Shown here: piece after piece, positions 1-6,375 of the stretch | Layout: the number at the start of each line of letters is the position of its first letter | Position numbering within the stretch: the first letter of the stretch is position 1 | Origin: an uncultured Acetatifactor sp. | GTDB taxonomy: Bacteria; Bacillota; Clostridia; Lachnospirales; Lachnospiraceae | NCBI GenBank assembly: GCA_934394515.1 | Contig: CAKRRU010000111.1 | Span: 1 to 8,190, forward strand | Direction of reading: 5' to 3' | DNA length: 8,190 bases | Notes under the pieces: model-generated | What the model saw: the letters and a program-made list of their open reading frames with translations, nothing else | What the model was told of the DNA's origin: nothing | Databases searched by the model: none | Position numbers and translations under genes: made by a program

Positions 1-146
1 CAGCTAAGCTGAAGAAGTATGTATCTGAGAGAGGTAAGATCCTTCCTCGTCGTATTACCGGTACTTGCGCAAAGCACCAGAGAGCACTGACCGTTGCTAT
101 CAAGAGAGCACGTCACGTCGCTCTGATGCCCTATGTAGCTGAATAA
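1..146 (+). CDS. rpsR: 30S ribosomal protein S18 (3' end, partial)
   Basis: This is the C-terminal 47 residues of small-subunit ribosomal protein S18, read from base 3 to the TAA at 144-146; the start lies left of the window. S18 binds 16S rRNA on the platform of the 30S subunit as a partner of S6. The visible part carries the S18 signature: RGKILPRR, then TGT.AKHQR, then [17 protein letters not shown]18 is usually about 75-90 residues, so roughly half is present. Codon use is that of a highly expressed gene (GGT, CGT, AAG, GCT preferred). In Firmicutes the upstream neighbours are normally rpsF and ssb; that is expected here but cannot be seen. A terminator follows 28 bp after the stop, so this is the last gene of its operon. 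Confidence 0.96.
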   Translation, partial: AKLKKYVSERGKILPRRITGTCAKHQRALTVAIKRARHVALMPYVAE

Positions 147-174
147 GCTGTAGGTAAATATAATTGCAATTCAG

Positions 175-209
175 AAGACCAATTATCCGAAAGGGTAGTT
201 GGTCTTTTT
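175..209 (+). terminator. Rho-independent terminator after rpsR
   Basis: The arms are 175-188 and 193-206, closed by a GAAA tetraloop (189-192). All 14 pairs form if two G-U wobbles are allowed. The T-tract runs from 205 to 209. The hairpin lies shortly downstream of the rpsR stop and should end the rpsR operon transcript. Confidence 0.92.
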
Positions 210-227
210 GTTAGTGAGTGATATAAT
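199..227 (+). promoter_or_regulatory. Sigma-A-type promoter for the RNA methyltransferase gene
   Basis: A consensus -10 box TATAAT lies at 222-227. A weaker -35 box TTGGTC lies at 199-204, 17 bp upstream. Transcription would start near 234, giving a leader of about 28 nt before the ATG at 262. The -35 box is part of the right arm of the rpsR terminator hairpin, so terminator and promoter share bases. The -10 box is convincing; the -35 box is inferred from spacing. Confidence 0.6.
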
Positions 228-261
228 ATAAAAACAAATTCCGGAAGGTCGTAACAAAAGA

Positions 262-1143
262 ATGAACTCAGAAAATTATAAATTCACACTAATTACAGAT
301 CTGGAGATTCCGGGGCTGCAAATCTATAATGAACGAAAAGAGGTGCAGCTGCTTCGCTATTACGAGCCCGCACCGGGATTGTTTATTGCGGAAAGCCCGA
401 ATGTAATCCTGCGTGCCCTGGCTGCAGGATATGAACCGCTTTCGCTTTTGATGGAACAGCGGGAAGCAGAGTCGGAGAAGGGCAGAGAAATCCTGGAACA
501 GATCACAGAACTTCTGACAGAGCGATATCGTGATAAAACAGAGAAAATGCCGGTATTTCCGGTATATGTGTCGACCAATGAGGTCCTTTCGCAGATCACC
601 GGATTCAAACTGGCCAGAGGCGTTCTCTGTGCGATGCGGCGGAGAAAACTGCCACAGATGGAAGAACTGTGCCGGAATGCCAGACGTATTGCGGTTCTGG
701 AAAATGTGGTGAATCCTGCCAATGTAGGTGCTGTTTTCCGCTCTGCCGCAGCGCTTGGAATTGATGCGGTACTATTGACCAAAGGGTGCAGCGACCCGTT
801 ATATCGTCGCGCGGCGAGAGTCGGCATGGGAACTGTATTTCAGGTGCCTTGGACATTTTTGCCGGGGGACGACTGGCCGGATAATACCATGGCAAAATTG
901 CGGGATATGGGATACCGTACCGCGGCCATGGCATTAAAAGAGGACAGCCTGCCGCCGGATGCGGAAGAATTACACCGGATCGAAAAACTGGCGATCGTCC
1001 TCGGAACAGAAGGAGAAGGACTCGCGGCAGACACCATTGCGGATTGCGATTATACTGTATGTATTCCCATGGCACATGGCGTCGATTCACTGAATGTAGC
1101 GGCGGCAAGCGCGGTGGCTTTTTGGGAATTGTGCAAGATTTAA
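262..1143 (+). CDS. TrmH/SpoU-family RNA 2'-O-methyltransferase
   Basis: A 293-residue cytoplasmic enzyme predicted to transfer a methyl group from S-adenosylmethionine to a ribose 2'-OH in rRNA or tRNA; the RNA target cannot be told from sequence. The C-terminal SPOUT knot domain shows all three family motifs: motif 1 at about 146-161 (ENVVNPANVGAVFRSA, with N154 and R160), motif 2 at 245-254 (IVLGTEGEGL), and motif 3 at about 268-285 (IPM, then VDSLNVAAASA). Residues 1-130 form a family-variable N-terminal region that probably positions the RNA. The first ATG (262) follows GGAAGG at 243-248, a rather long spacer of 13 nt, but no better start is seen. The gene sits between the rpsR operon and gdpP with its own promoter and no obvious GC-rich terminator behind it. 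The family assignment is firm; a specific symbol such as trmH or rlmB is not justified. Confidence 0.9.
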   Translation: MNSENYKFTLITDLEIPGLQIYNERKEVQLLRYYEPAPGLFIAESPNVILRALAAGYEPLSLLMEQREAESEKGREILEQITELLTERYRDKTEKMPVFPVYVSTNEVLSQITGFKLARGVLCAMRRRKLPQMEELCRNARRIAVLENVVNPANVGAVFRSAAALGIDAVLLTKGCSDPLYRRAARVGMGTVFQVPWTFLPGDDWPDNTMAKLRDMGYRTAAMALKEDSLPPDAEELHRIEKLAIVLGTEGEGLAADTIADCDYTVCIPMAHGVDSLNVAAASAVAFWELCKI

Positions 1144-1198
1144 TGAGAAAAGCTGACAAAAAGCACAAATTTGACAGCAGAATATTGTCTATTCGTCA

Positions 1199-1230
1199 AA
1201 ATAATATTGTGGCAGACCACAATATTATTT
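1199..1230. promoter_or_regulatory. Perfect 14-bp inverted repeat overlapping the gdpP promoter (putative operator)
   Basis: Arms 1199-1212 and 1217-1230 are perfectly complementary around the 4-nt centre CAGA; the core reads TTGTGG-CAGA-CCACAA. The right arm ends where the extended -10 element begins, so the dyad covers the -35 region and spacer of the gdpP promoter. A bound protein there would be expected to block RNA polymerase. The alternative is a weak terminator for the methyltransferase gene, but the stem is AT-rich and the following TTTGTT is a poor U-tract. I cannot assign a regulator family. Confidence 0.65.
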
Positions 1231-1238
1231 GTTATAAT
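1230..1238 (+). promoter_or_regulatory. Extended -10 promoter for the gdpP-rplI-dnaB operon
   Basis: TG at 1230-1231, one base, then a perfect TATAAT at 1233-1238 form an extended -10 element. No good -35 box exists 16-18 bp upstream (TGGCAG at 1210-1215 is poor), which is typical of extended -10 promoters. The start site would be near 1245, giving a leader of about 32 nt before the gdpP ATG at 1277. Confidence 0.7.
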
Positions 1239-1276
1239 AGAAGTTGTCGAACGTAAACTTTGAGAGGTGTTCTTTC

Positions 1277-3328
1277 ATGAAAAAACGAATCAGACTGAAA
1301 GGCAGGATCCGTACATATATTCAGTTTACTCTGTATCTGGGCCTGTTGCTGCTGGCTATTGATGTTGCGGTATTTATGCTGGATTTCCGTGCCGGCCTGC
1401 TTACCTTCGGATTTACGATTTTTTATTTTGCAATTACGCTGACCCTGTATTTTTATAATAAACCGATCATTATGAACGAACTGATCAGTTTTGCTACCGA
1501 ATACGGGCAGATTCAGCGGAAACTGCTGCGGGATCTGGAATTGCCTTATGCACTTCTGGATGATTCCGGCAAAGTGATCTGGACGAACATTGCCTTTGAG
1601 AATGTGGTGCATCAGCCGAAAGGCTATAACAAATCCATTACCTCTCTGTTTCCCACCATTACCAGGGACAGGCTTCCCGACGATTCCGGTGTGGATGAGG
1701 CACAGTATGAGCTGGAGTATGAAGGCAGCGAATATGTGGCAAAATTCCGTAAAATCTCTTTAAAAGAGATGGCGGAGCACAGCGATATGATCGATGCGGA
1801 AGGATACAACGGTTATCTGATCGCAGTCTATCTGTTTGATGAGACGGCACTGCATATTGCGTTGCAGGAAGTGGATGATCAGAGTCTGACCGTGGGAATG
1901 ATCTATCTGGACAACTACGAAGAAGCACTGGAGAGTGTCGAGGAAGTCCGCAGATCCCTGTTGATCGCCCTGATTGACCGTAAGGTAAACAAATACATCG
2001 CCGCTCTGGACGGTATCAGTAAGAAGCTGGAGAAGGACAAGTATCTGGTGATCATGAGGAAAAAGGCTGTAGCGCAGCTGCAGGAAAGCCGGTTTGATCT
2101 GCTGGAAGAGGTCAAAACCGTCAATATCGGTAATGAGATGGCGGTAACCATCAGCATCGGTATCGGTCTGGATGGTCTGACCTACGCACAGAATTATGAA
2201 TTTGCCCGTACAGCCATTGATCTGGCGCTGGGACGCGGCGGCGACCAGGCTGTCATTAAGACTCCGGAAAGCATTACCTACTATGGTGGCAAGAGCCAGC
2301 AGGTAGAGAAAAATACCCGTGTTAAGGCAAGAGTAAAGGCTCATGCCCTGCGAGAGATCATCACCGGCAAGGATCGCGTCATTGTCATGGGACACCGGAT
2401 GCCGGATGTGGACAGTTTCGGCTCCGCGGTAGGTATTTACCGTATAGCACAGACACTGGGCAGAAAAGCCCATATTGTACTGAATGAAGCTACGACTTCC
2501 GTGCAGCCGCTGGTAGAGCTGTTCAAGAACAATCCGGAATATGATGAGGATATGATCATTACCAGCCAGCAGGCCATTGATATGGCGGGCAGTAACACAG
2601 TCCTGGTAGTGGTGGATGTCAATAAGCCTTCCATCACAGAATGTCCGGATCTGCTGCGCTTTTGTAAATCCGTAGTAGTACTGGATCATCACAGGCAGGG
2701 TACAGAGACCATCGAGAATGCTACACTGTCCTATGTAGAGCCCTATGCTTCCTCTGCATGTGAAATGGTATCCGAGATCTTACAGTATACGTATGACAAT
2801 ATCAAGATCCGTACCGAAGAAGCAGATTGTATGTATTCCGGTATCATGATCGATACCAATAACTTTATGACCAAGACCGGTGTCCGGACTTTCGAGGCGG
2901 CTGCATTCCTGCGCAGAAACGGTGCGGATGTGACCCGTGTCAGAAAGCTGTTCCGTGAGGATGCCGCAGAATATAAGGCAAAGGCGGATGCAGTCAGCCA
3001 GGCGGAGATCTACAAGCAGTTCTTTGCAATCTCCTTATGTACGGCCGAGGATCTGCCGAGCCCGACCATTATCGGCGCGCAGGCAGCCAATGAACTGCTG
3101 AATATTAAGGGAATTAAGGCGAGTTTTGTACTTACCGATTATCAGGGTAAGATTTATGTCAGCGCAAGATCTATTGATGAAGTCAATGTACAGATCATCA
3201 TGGAGCGTATGGGCGGCGGCGGTCATATGAATACCGCAGCCTGCCAGATGGAAGGCGTAGGACTGGCAGAGGCTATCGGCGTTTTGAAACAGACCATTGA
3301 CGTAATGCTGGAATCCGGAGAAATATAA
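1277..3328 (+). CDS. gdpP: GdpP-type cyclic-di-AMP phosphodiesterase (DHH/DHHA1, membrane-bound)
   Basis: A 683-residue membrane protein that hydrolyses cyclic di-AMP to pApA, and so affects cell-wall, potassium and osmotic homeostasis in Firmicutes. Order of parts: two membrane helices (about 13-35 and 38-60), a PAS-like domain (about 85-140, YALLDDSGKVIWTN), a degenerate GGDEF domain (about 200-330, ending ALGRGGDQAVIK), the DHH phosphodiesterase domain with metal ligands in MGHRMPDVDS (371-380, H373, D377, D379) and LDHHR (469-473), and DHHA1 with GGGGH at 646-650. Catalytic motifs look intact and the length is near the usual 650-680. An in-frame TTG at 1244 would add 11 residues, but it lies at the predicted transcription start without a ribosome site; the ATG at 1277 has GAGAGGTG at 1262-1269, 7 nt upstream, and is chosen. 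It leads the operon with rplI and dnaB, a conserved Firmicute order (Bacillus yybT-rplI-dnaC). Confidence 0.95.
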   Translation: MKKRIRLKGRIRTYIQFTLYLGLLLLAIDVAVFMLDFRAGLLTFGFTIFYFAITLTLYFYNKPIIMNELISFATEYGQIQRKLLRDLELPYALLDDSGKVIWTNIAFENVVHQPKGYNKSITSLFPTITRDRLPDDSGVDEAQYELEYEGSEYVAKFRKISLKEMAEHSDMIDAEGYNGYLIAVYLFDETALHIALQEVDDQSLTVGMIYLDNYEEALESVEEVRRSLLIALIDRKVNKYIAALDGISKKLEKDKYLVIMRKKAVAQLQESRFDLLEEVKTVNIGNEMAVTISIGIGLDGLTYAQNYEFARTAIDLALGRGGDQAVIKTPESITYYGGKSQQVEKNTRVKARVKAHALREIITGKDRVIVMGHRMPDVDSFGSAVGIYRIAQTLGRKAHIVLNEATTSVQPLVELFKNNPEYDEDMIITSQQAIDMAGSNTVLVVVDVNKPSITECPDLLRFCKSVVVLDHHRQGTETIENATLSYVEPYASSACEMVSEILQYTYDNIKIRTEEADCMYSGIMIDTNNFMTKTGVRTFEAAAFLRRNGADVTRVRKLFREDAAEYKAKADAVSQAEIYKQFFAISLCTAEDLPSPTIIGAQAANELLNIKGIKASFVLTDYQGKIYVSARSIDEVNVQIIMERMGGGGHMNTAACQMEGVGLAEAIGVLKQTIDVMLESGEI

Positions 3329-3373
3329 AGATTCCATATCAGATAGAATTATTTGGAAAGGCAGGTTTACAGT

Positions 3374-3820
3374 ATGAAAATTATTTTACTTCAGGATGAA
3401 AAGAAGCTGGGAAAAAAGGGAGATATTATCGAAGCCAGCGAAGGATATGCGAGAAATTATATTTTACCTAAAAAGATCGGTGTGGAGGCGAGCTCCAAGA
3501 ATCTGAACGATCTGAAACTTCATAAGGCGAATGAGGAGAAAGTGGCACAGGAGAATCTGGATGCGGCAAAAGCGCTGGCGGCTGAACTGGAGACAAAACA
3601 GGTAGTGGTAAAGATCAAGGCAGGAGAAGGCGGAAAGACCTTCGGCTCTGTATCCTCCAAGGAAATTGCCGTAGCCTGCAAAGAACAGCATAATATTGAA
3701 ATTGATAAAAAGAAGATTCAGCTGCCGGAGGCACTGAAGAATTTCGGATCTTACGAAGTGACAGTTAAATTGCATCCGCAGGTGGCCGCAAAGCTGACAG
3801 TTAAAGTTACGGAGGCATAG
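3374..3820 (+). CDS. rplI: 50S ribosomal protein L9
   Basis: A 148-residue large-subunit protein that binds 23S rRNA near the base of the L1 stalk and limits frame slippage by neighbouring ribosomes. The N-terminal rRNA-binding domain carries the family signature, GKKGDIIEASEGYARNYILP at 13-32. A long charged connecting helix follows (about 41-75), then the C-terminal domain (about 80-148, with GEGGKTFGSVSSKEIA). The usual length is 147-150. An in-frame TTG at 3353 would add 7 residues, but the ATG at 3374 has the purine-rich GAAAGGCAGG at 3356-3365 in front and gives the canonical MKIILL start. It begins 45 bp after gdpP with no terminator between them, so cotranscription is expected, and it ends 8 bp before dnaB. 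Confidence 0.97.
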   Translation: MKIILLQDEKKLGKKGDIIEASEGYARNYILPKKIGVEASSKNLNDLKLHKANEEKVAQENLDAAKALAAELETKQVVVKIKAGEGGKTFGSVSSKEIAVACKEQHNIEIDKKKIQLPEALKNFGSYEVTVKLHPQVAAKLTVKVTEA

Positions 3821-3828
3821 ATAAACAA

Positions 3829-5193
3829 ATGCCGGCAATGGATGAAAATGTAATTAAAAGAATAATGCCTCACAGCCTGGAAGCCGAGCAGTCAGTGATC
3901 GGATCTATGTTCATTGATGCGGAGGCGATAGCTGCGGCAACAGAACAGATATCCGGCGATGATTTTTACAACAGACAATATGGAATCGTGTTTGATACCA
4001 TTGTGGAACTGAACAATGAGGGAAAACCGATTGATTTCGTAACACTGCAGGATCGACTGAGATCAAAAGAGGATGTGCCTCCGGAAGTCAGCGGACTGGA
4101 TTTCCTGACAAGCCTGATCGCATCGGTTCCGACTTCCGCCAATATCAAATATTATGCAGGTATTGTGGCAGAAAAGGCTACCTTAAGGAGACTGATCCGT
4201 ACTAATGAAGAGATAGCCAATACCTGTTACAGCGGTAAGGAAAGTCTGGACACGATCCTGGAAAGTACCGAGAGTAAGATTAATGAAGTGGTACAAAAGA
4301 AAAATGTAAAGGAATTTGTACCGATCCGTAAAGTAGTTATGAATGCCATGGATAAAATTGAAAAGGCTTCTAAACTGCACGGAACTGTTACGGGTATTGC
4401 GACAGGTTTCATAGATCTAGACTATCGTACGGCCGGAATGCAGCCCTCGGATCTGGTGCTGATCGCAGCCCGTCCTTCCATGGGTAAGACGGCATTCGTA
4501 CTGAATATTGCACAGCATGTAGCTTTTAAGCAGAATCTTCCGGTGGCTATTTTTAGTCTGGAAATGAGTAAGGAACAGCTGATCAATCGTATGTTTTCCC
4601 TGGAATCCAGCGTGGATGCCCAAAAGCTTCGTACCGGTCAGCTGAATGACCAGGAGTGGGAACGGCTGATCGAGAGCGCCGGCGTAATCGGTAAGTCTAA
4701 GCTGATGATCGATGATACGCCCGGCATCAGCATAGCCGAGCTCCGTTCCAAATGCCGTAGGATGAAGCAGGAAAACGGGCTGTCCATGATTATCATTGAC
4801 TATTTACAGCTGATGTCAGGCAGTGGCGGCAGAAGCAGCGATTCCCGACAGCAGGAGATCTCCGATATCTCAAGATCCCTGAAGGCAGTAGCCAGAGAAC
4901 TTTCGGTTCCGGTGCTGGCTCTGTCCCAGCTGAGCCGAGCGGTAGAGCAGAGACCGGATCATCGTCCGATGCTTTCCGATCTGCGTGAGTCCGGAGCTAT
5001 CGAGCAGGATGCCGACGTAGTAATGTTCATTTACCGAGATGATTATTACAATCATGATTCGCCGGATAAAGGAATATCGGAAATCATTATCGCCAAACAG
5101 AGAAACGGTCCTATCGGAACGGTACAACTGGCATGGCTGCCGCAGTATACCAAGTTTGCAAATCTTGCGAACGATCAAAAGAAAGAATTTTAA
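3829..5193 (+). CDS. dnaB: Replicative DNA helicase DnaB
   Basis: A 454-residue hexameric ATP-driven helicase that unwinds DNA at the replication fork and binds primase (the gene is called dnaC in Bacillus). The N-terminal primase-interacting domain spans about 10-150 (PHSLEAEQSVIGSMF), followed by a linker and the RecA-like C-terminal domain. Walker A is ARPSMGKT at 214-221 (K220, T221), Walker B is IIIDYLQL at 321-328 (D324), the conserved SDLRESGAIEQDAD block is at 383-396, and KQRNGPIG at 423-430 holds the likely arginine-finger region. No intein interrupts the motifs. The ATG at 3829 has GGAGG at 3811-3815, inside the last codons of rplI, a long 13-nt spacer; a second in-frame ATG at 3838 is even farther away. 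Last gene of the gdpP operon, with a terminator just behind it. Confidence 0.97.
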   Translation: MPAMDENVIKRIMPHSLEAEQSVIGSMFIDAEAIAAATEQISGDDFYNRQYGIVFDTIVELNNEGKPIDFVTLQDRLRSKEDVPPEVSGLDFLTSLIASVPTSANIKYYAGIVAEKATLRRLIRTNEEIANTCYSGKESLDTILESTESKINEVVQKKNVKEFVPIRKVVMNAMDKIEKASKLHGTVTGIATGFIDLDYRTAGMQPSDLVLIAARPSMGKTAFVLNIAQHVAFKQNLPVAIFSLEMSKEQLINRMFSLESSVDAQKLRTGQLNDQEWERLIESAGVIGKSKLMIDDTPGISIAELRSKCRRMKQENGLSMIIIDYLQLMSGSGGRSSDSRQQEISDISRSLKAVARELSVPVLALSQLSRAVEQRPDHRPMLSDLRESGAIEQDADVVMFIYRDDYYNHDSPDKGISEIIIAKQRNGPIGTVQLAWLPQYTKFANLANDQKKEF

Positions 5194-5204
5194 TATTGCT
5201 ATAC

Positions 5205-5257
5205 AAAAGAGAACAAGTAAGGGAAAAGTCCGAATTCCCTGTGCCTGTTCTCTTTTT
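5205..5257 (+). terminator. Rho-independent terminator after dnaB
   Basis: The outer stem pairs 5205-5215 with 5246-5256 (AAAAGAGAACA with its exact complement). An inner stem pairs GGGAA (5221-5225) with TTCCC (5235-5239). The T-run at 5253-5257 follows the last C of the stem. It begins 11 nt after the dnaB stop and closes the gdpP-rplI-dnaB operon. Confidence 0.9.
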
Positions 5258-5316
5258 ATGTTGGGCAGAGCACGCGGTCAAAATCTTGAAATGGTAAAAT
5301 GCAAAAAGGAGAGAAT

Positions 5317-6033
5317 ATGGGAGAGTTTTTATTGATTTCAGATGCAGCAAAGCAGGTAAAAGTAGAGAGCCATGTGCTTCGTTATTGGGAAGAAGAATTG
5401 CATCTCCCTATCAAAAGAAATGAACTGGGGCACCGCTATTATACTAAGGAGGATGTGGAACGTTTTAAAGAGATTAAGAGTATGAAAGAAAGGGGTTTAC
5501 AGTTGAAAGCGATTAAAATGATACTGAGAGATGGAAAACTCGATGTCCTGCCCTCGGAAGAGAACAGTGAGCATGTCGACAAGATAGTGGCGGATACGCC
5601 CGATCAGCCGCATATGGCAATAGAAATTGTGGATAACAGTACGCAAAAGCCTGTTGAAGAGAGGATGAGTGACGGAAACGTTAAAGAAATACAGGAGAGC
5701 AGGGAAGACAAGGCCAAAAGACTGCAGTGGATTCTACAGCAGCTGATTCGCGAGGCTGTGCGTGAGAATAACCGGGAACTGTGCCGGGATATAAAAGAAA
5801 GTATGGTAAAGGAACTGGATTACCAGTTTAGAAGCAGAGAGGAACGTGAGGAAGAGAGGGATCGTAAACTGGAGCAGCGAAGTGAGGAATATTATCAGAA
5901 GATGGACGAGCTGTTGCGGAAAAAGACAAGAGGACAGATGCGGAAGCAGCAGAAAGAAGATACAAAAGGAAAAGAGAATAATGAAATAAAAACAAAGGAA
6001 AAAGAAAAAAAGAAAAGGCATTTCATTTTCTGA
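5317..6033 (+). CDS. MerR-type winged-helix DNA-binding protein with charged coiled-coil tail (RacA-like architecture)
   Basis: A 238-residue protein. Residues 5-70 form a MerR-like helix-turn-helix domain: ISDAAKQVKVESHVLRYWEE is the recognition part, RNELGHRYYTKEDV (34-47) the wing, then MKERGLQLKAIKMIL. Residues 75-125 are polar and probably flexible. From about 126 to 230 the chain is extremely rich in E, R and K and probably forms a coiled coil. No metal-binding cysteine pair or ligand domain typical of MerR sensors is visible. Two models fit: a MerR-family regulator, or a chromosome-organising protein like Bacillus RacA, which joins this kind of DNA-binding domain to a coiled coil. The ATG at 5317 is chosen because AAAGGAGAG (5305-5313) lies just upstream; an in-frame ATG at 5299 lacks such a site. 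The final residues RHFIF and the TGA fall inside a terminator hairpin. No membrane segment is present. Function uncertain. Confidence 0.8.
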   Translation: MGEFLLISDAAKQVKVESHVLRYWEEELHLPIKRNELGHRYYTKEDVERFKEIKSMKERGLQLKAIKMILRDGKLDVLPSEENSEHVDKIVADTPDQPHMAIEIVDNSTQKPVEERMSDGNVKEIQESREDKAKRLQWILQQLIREAVRENNRELCRDIKESMVKELDYQFRSREEREEERDRKLEQRSEEYYQKMDELLRKKTRGQMRKQQKEDTKGKENNEIKTKEKEKKKRHFIF

Positions 6034-6044
6034 AATGCCTTTTC
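6005..6044. terminator. Bidirectional terminator inside the 3' end of the MerR-type gene
   Basis: A perfect 14-bp stem pairs 6012-6025 with 6031-6044 around the loop TTTTC (6026-6030). On the minus strand it is followed by the complement of an A7 run (6005-6011) and more T-rich sequence, a strong terminator for the ferredoxin transcript. On the plus strand the inner stem (6017-6025 with 6031-6039) is followed by TTTT at 6040-6043, a weaker terminator for the MerR-type gene. The TGA stop (6031-6033) of that gene lies in the stem. Confidence 0.88.
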
Positions 6045-6066
6045 CGGTCTGCGTTTTGATTAGAAA

Positions 6067-6237
6067 TTAATCCTCTGCAATAGCACCAACAGGGCACTGA
6101 CCTGCGCAGGAACCGCAGCTGATGCACTTATCTGCATCGATTTCAAACTTTCCGTCACCCATGCTGATAGCGCCTACGGGGCACTGTGCTTCACAAGCAC
6201 CACATGCTACACAAGCATCACCAATAACAAATGCCAT
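6067..6237 (-). CDS. Small 2[4Fe-4S] ferredoxin
   Basis: A 56-residue soluble electron carrier of the clostridial type. Two tandem CxxCxxCxxxCP motifs are complete: C9, C12, C15, C19-P20 and C38, C41, C44, C48-P49, giving the internal pseudo-twofold repeat of these proteins (CPVGAI occurs in both halves). All eight ligands for two cubane clusters are present, and 55-56 residues is the usual length. The start ATG (6235-6237) has the strong ribosome site AGGAGGA at 6245-6251 on the minus strand. It has its own promoter upstream and a terminator 23 bp after the stop, so it can be made as a single-gene transcript. In anaerobes such proteins shuttle electrons among pyruvate:ferredoxin oxidoreductase, hydrogenase, Rnf and radical SAM enzymes. 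The physiological partner here is unknown; pflA lies directly upstream. Confidence 0.95.
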   Translation of the reverse strand: MAFVIGDACVACGACEAQCPVGAISMGDGKFEIDADKCISCGSCAGQCPVGAIAED

Positions 6238-6259
6238 AATCTTTTCCTCCTATTTTGCG

Positions 6260-6285
6260 TGTATCAAATCATCATGTTTGATACA
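6260..6285. promoter_or_regulatory. 9-bp inverted repeat in the ferredoxin leader
   Basis: Arms 6260-6268 (TGTATCAAA) and 6277-6285 (TTTGATACA) are exact complements separated by 8 nt. The dyad lies between the predicted transcription start (about 6302) and the ribosome site (6245-6251) of the ferredoxin gene. It could be an operator read as duplex DNA or a stem-loop in the mRNA leader. No U-run follows it, so it is not a terminator. I do not recognise the motif. Confidence 0.6.
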
Positions 6286-6308
6286 AATTTATCAATATCA
6301 CTATCTGT

Positions 6309-6337
6309 ATTGTAATATAAATGAGGCTTGAATACAA
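6309..6337 (-). promoter_or_regulatory. Sigma-A-type promoter for the ferredoxin gene
   Basis: On the minus strand a -35 box TTGTAT (6332-6337) and a -10 box TACAAT (6309-6314) are separated by 17 bp. Each matches consensus at four or five of six positions. Transcription would begin near 6302, giving a leader of about 65 nt that contains the 6260-6285 dyad. Confidence 0.6.
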
Positions 6338-6375
6338 GTCTTATTTCATATTTTTTCTCAATAGTTTCGTTGGAA

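Noticed and set aside
605..1168. A 187-codon minus-strand open frame across the methyltransferase gene
   Set aside because: The sense strand encodes clear SPOUT motifs; the antisense product is proline-, arginine- and histidine-rich with no family features.
1171..1199. Perfect TTGACA at 1171-1176 as the -35 box of a gdpP promoter
   Set aside because: No acceptable -10 lies 16-18 bp downstream; the good TATAAT at 1233 is 56 bp away, so it cannot pair with it.
1760..2692. A 310-codon open frame on the minus strand inside gdpP
   Set aside because: It is fully antisense to a gene with intact GdpP motifs. The translation shows no recognisable domain and is rich in H, Q, C and I, as expected of a shadow frame.
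5292..5300. TGGTAAAAT as an extended -10 for the MerR-type gene
   Set aside because: Transcription would start around 5306, within the ribosome site and about 10 nt before the ATG, leaving almost no leader. No good -35 is seen. The true promoter is unresolved.
6122..6331. A 69-codon plus-strand open frame over the ferredoxin gene
   Set aside because: It is the antisense of a complete eight-cysteine ferredoxin with a strong ribosome site.
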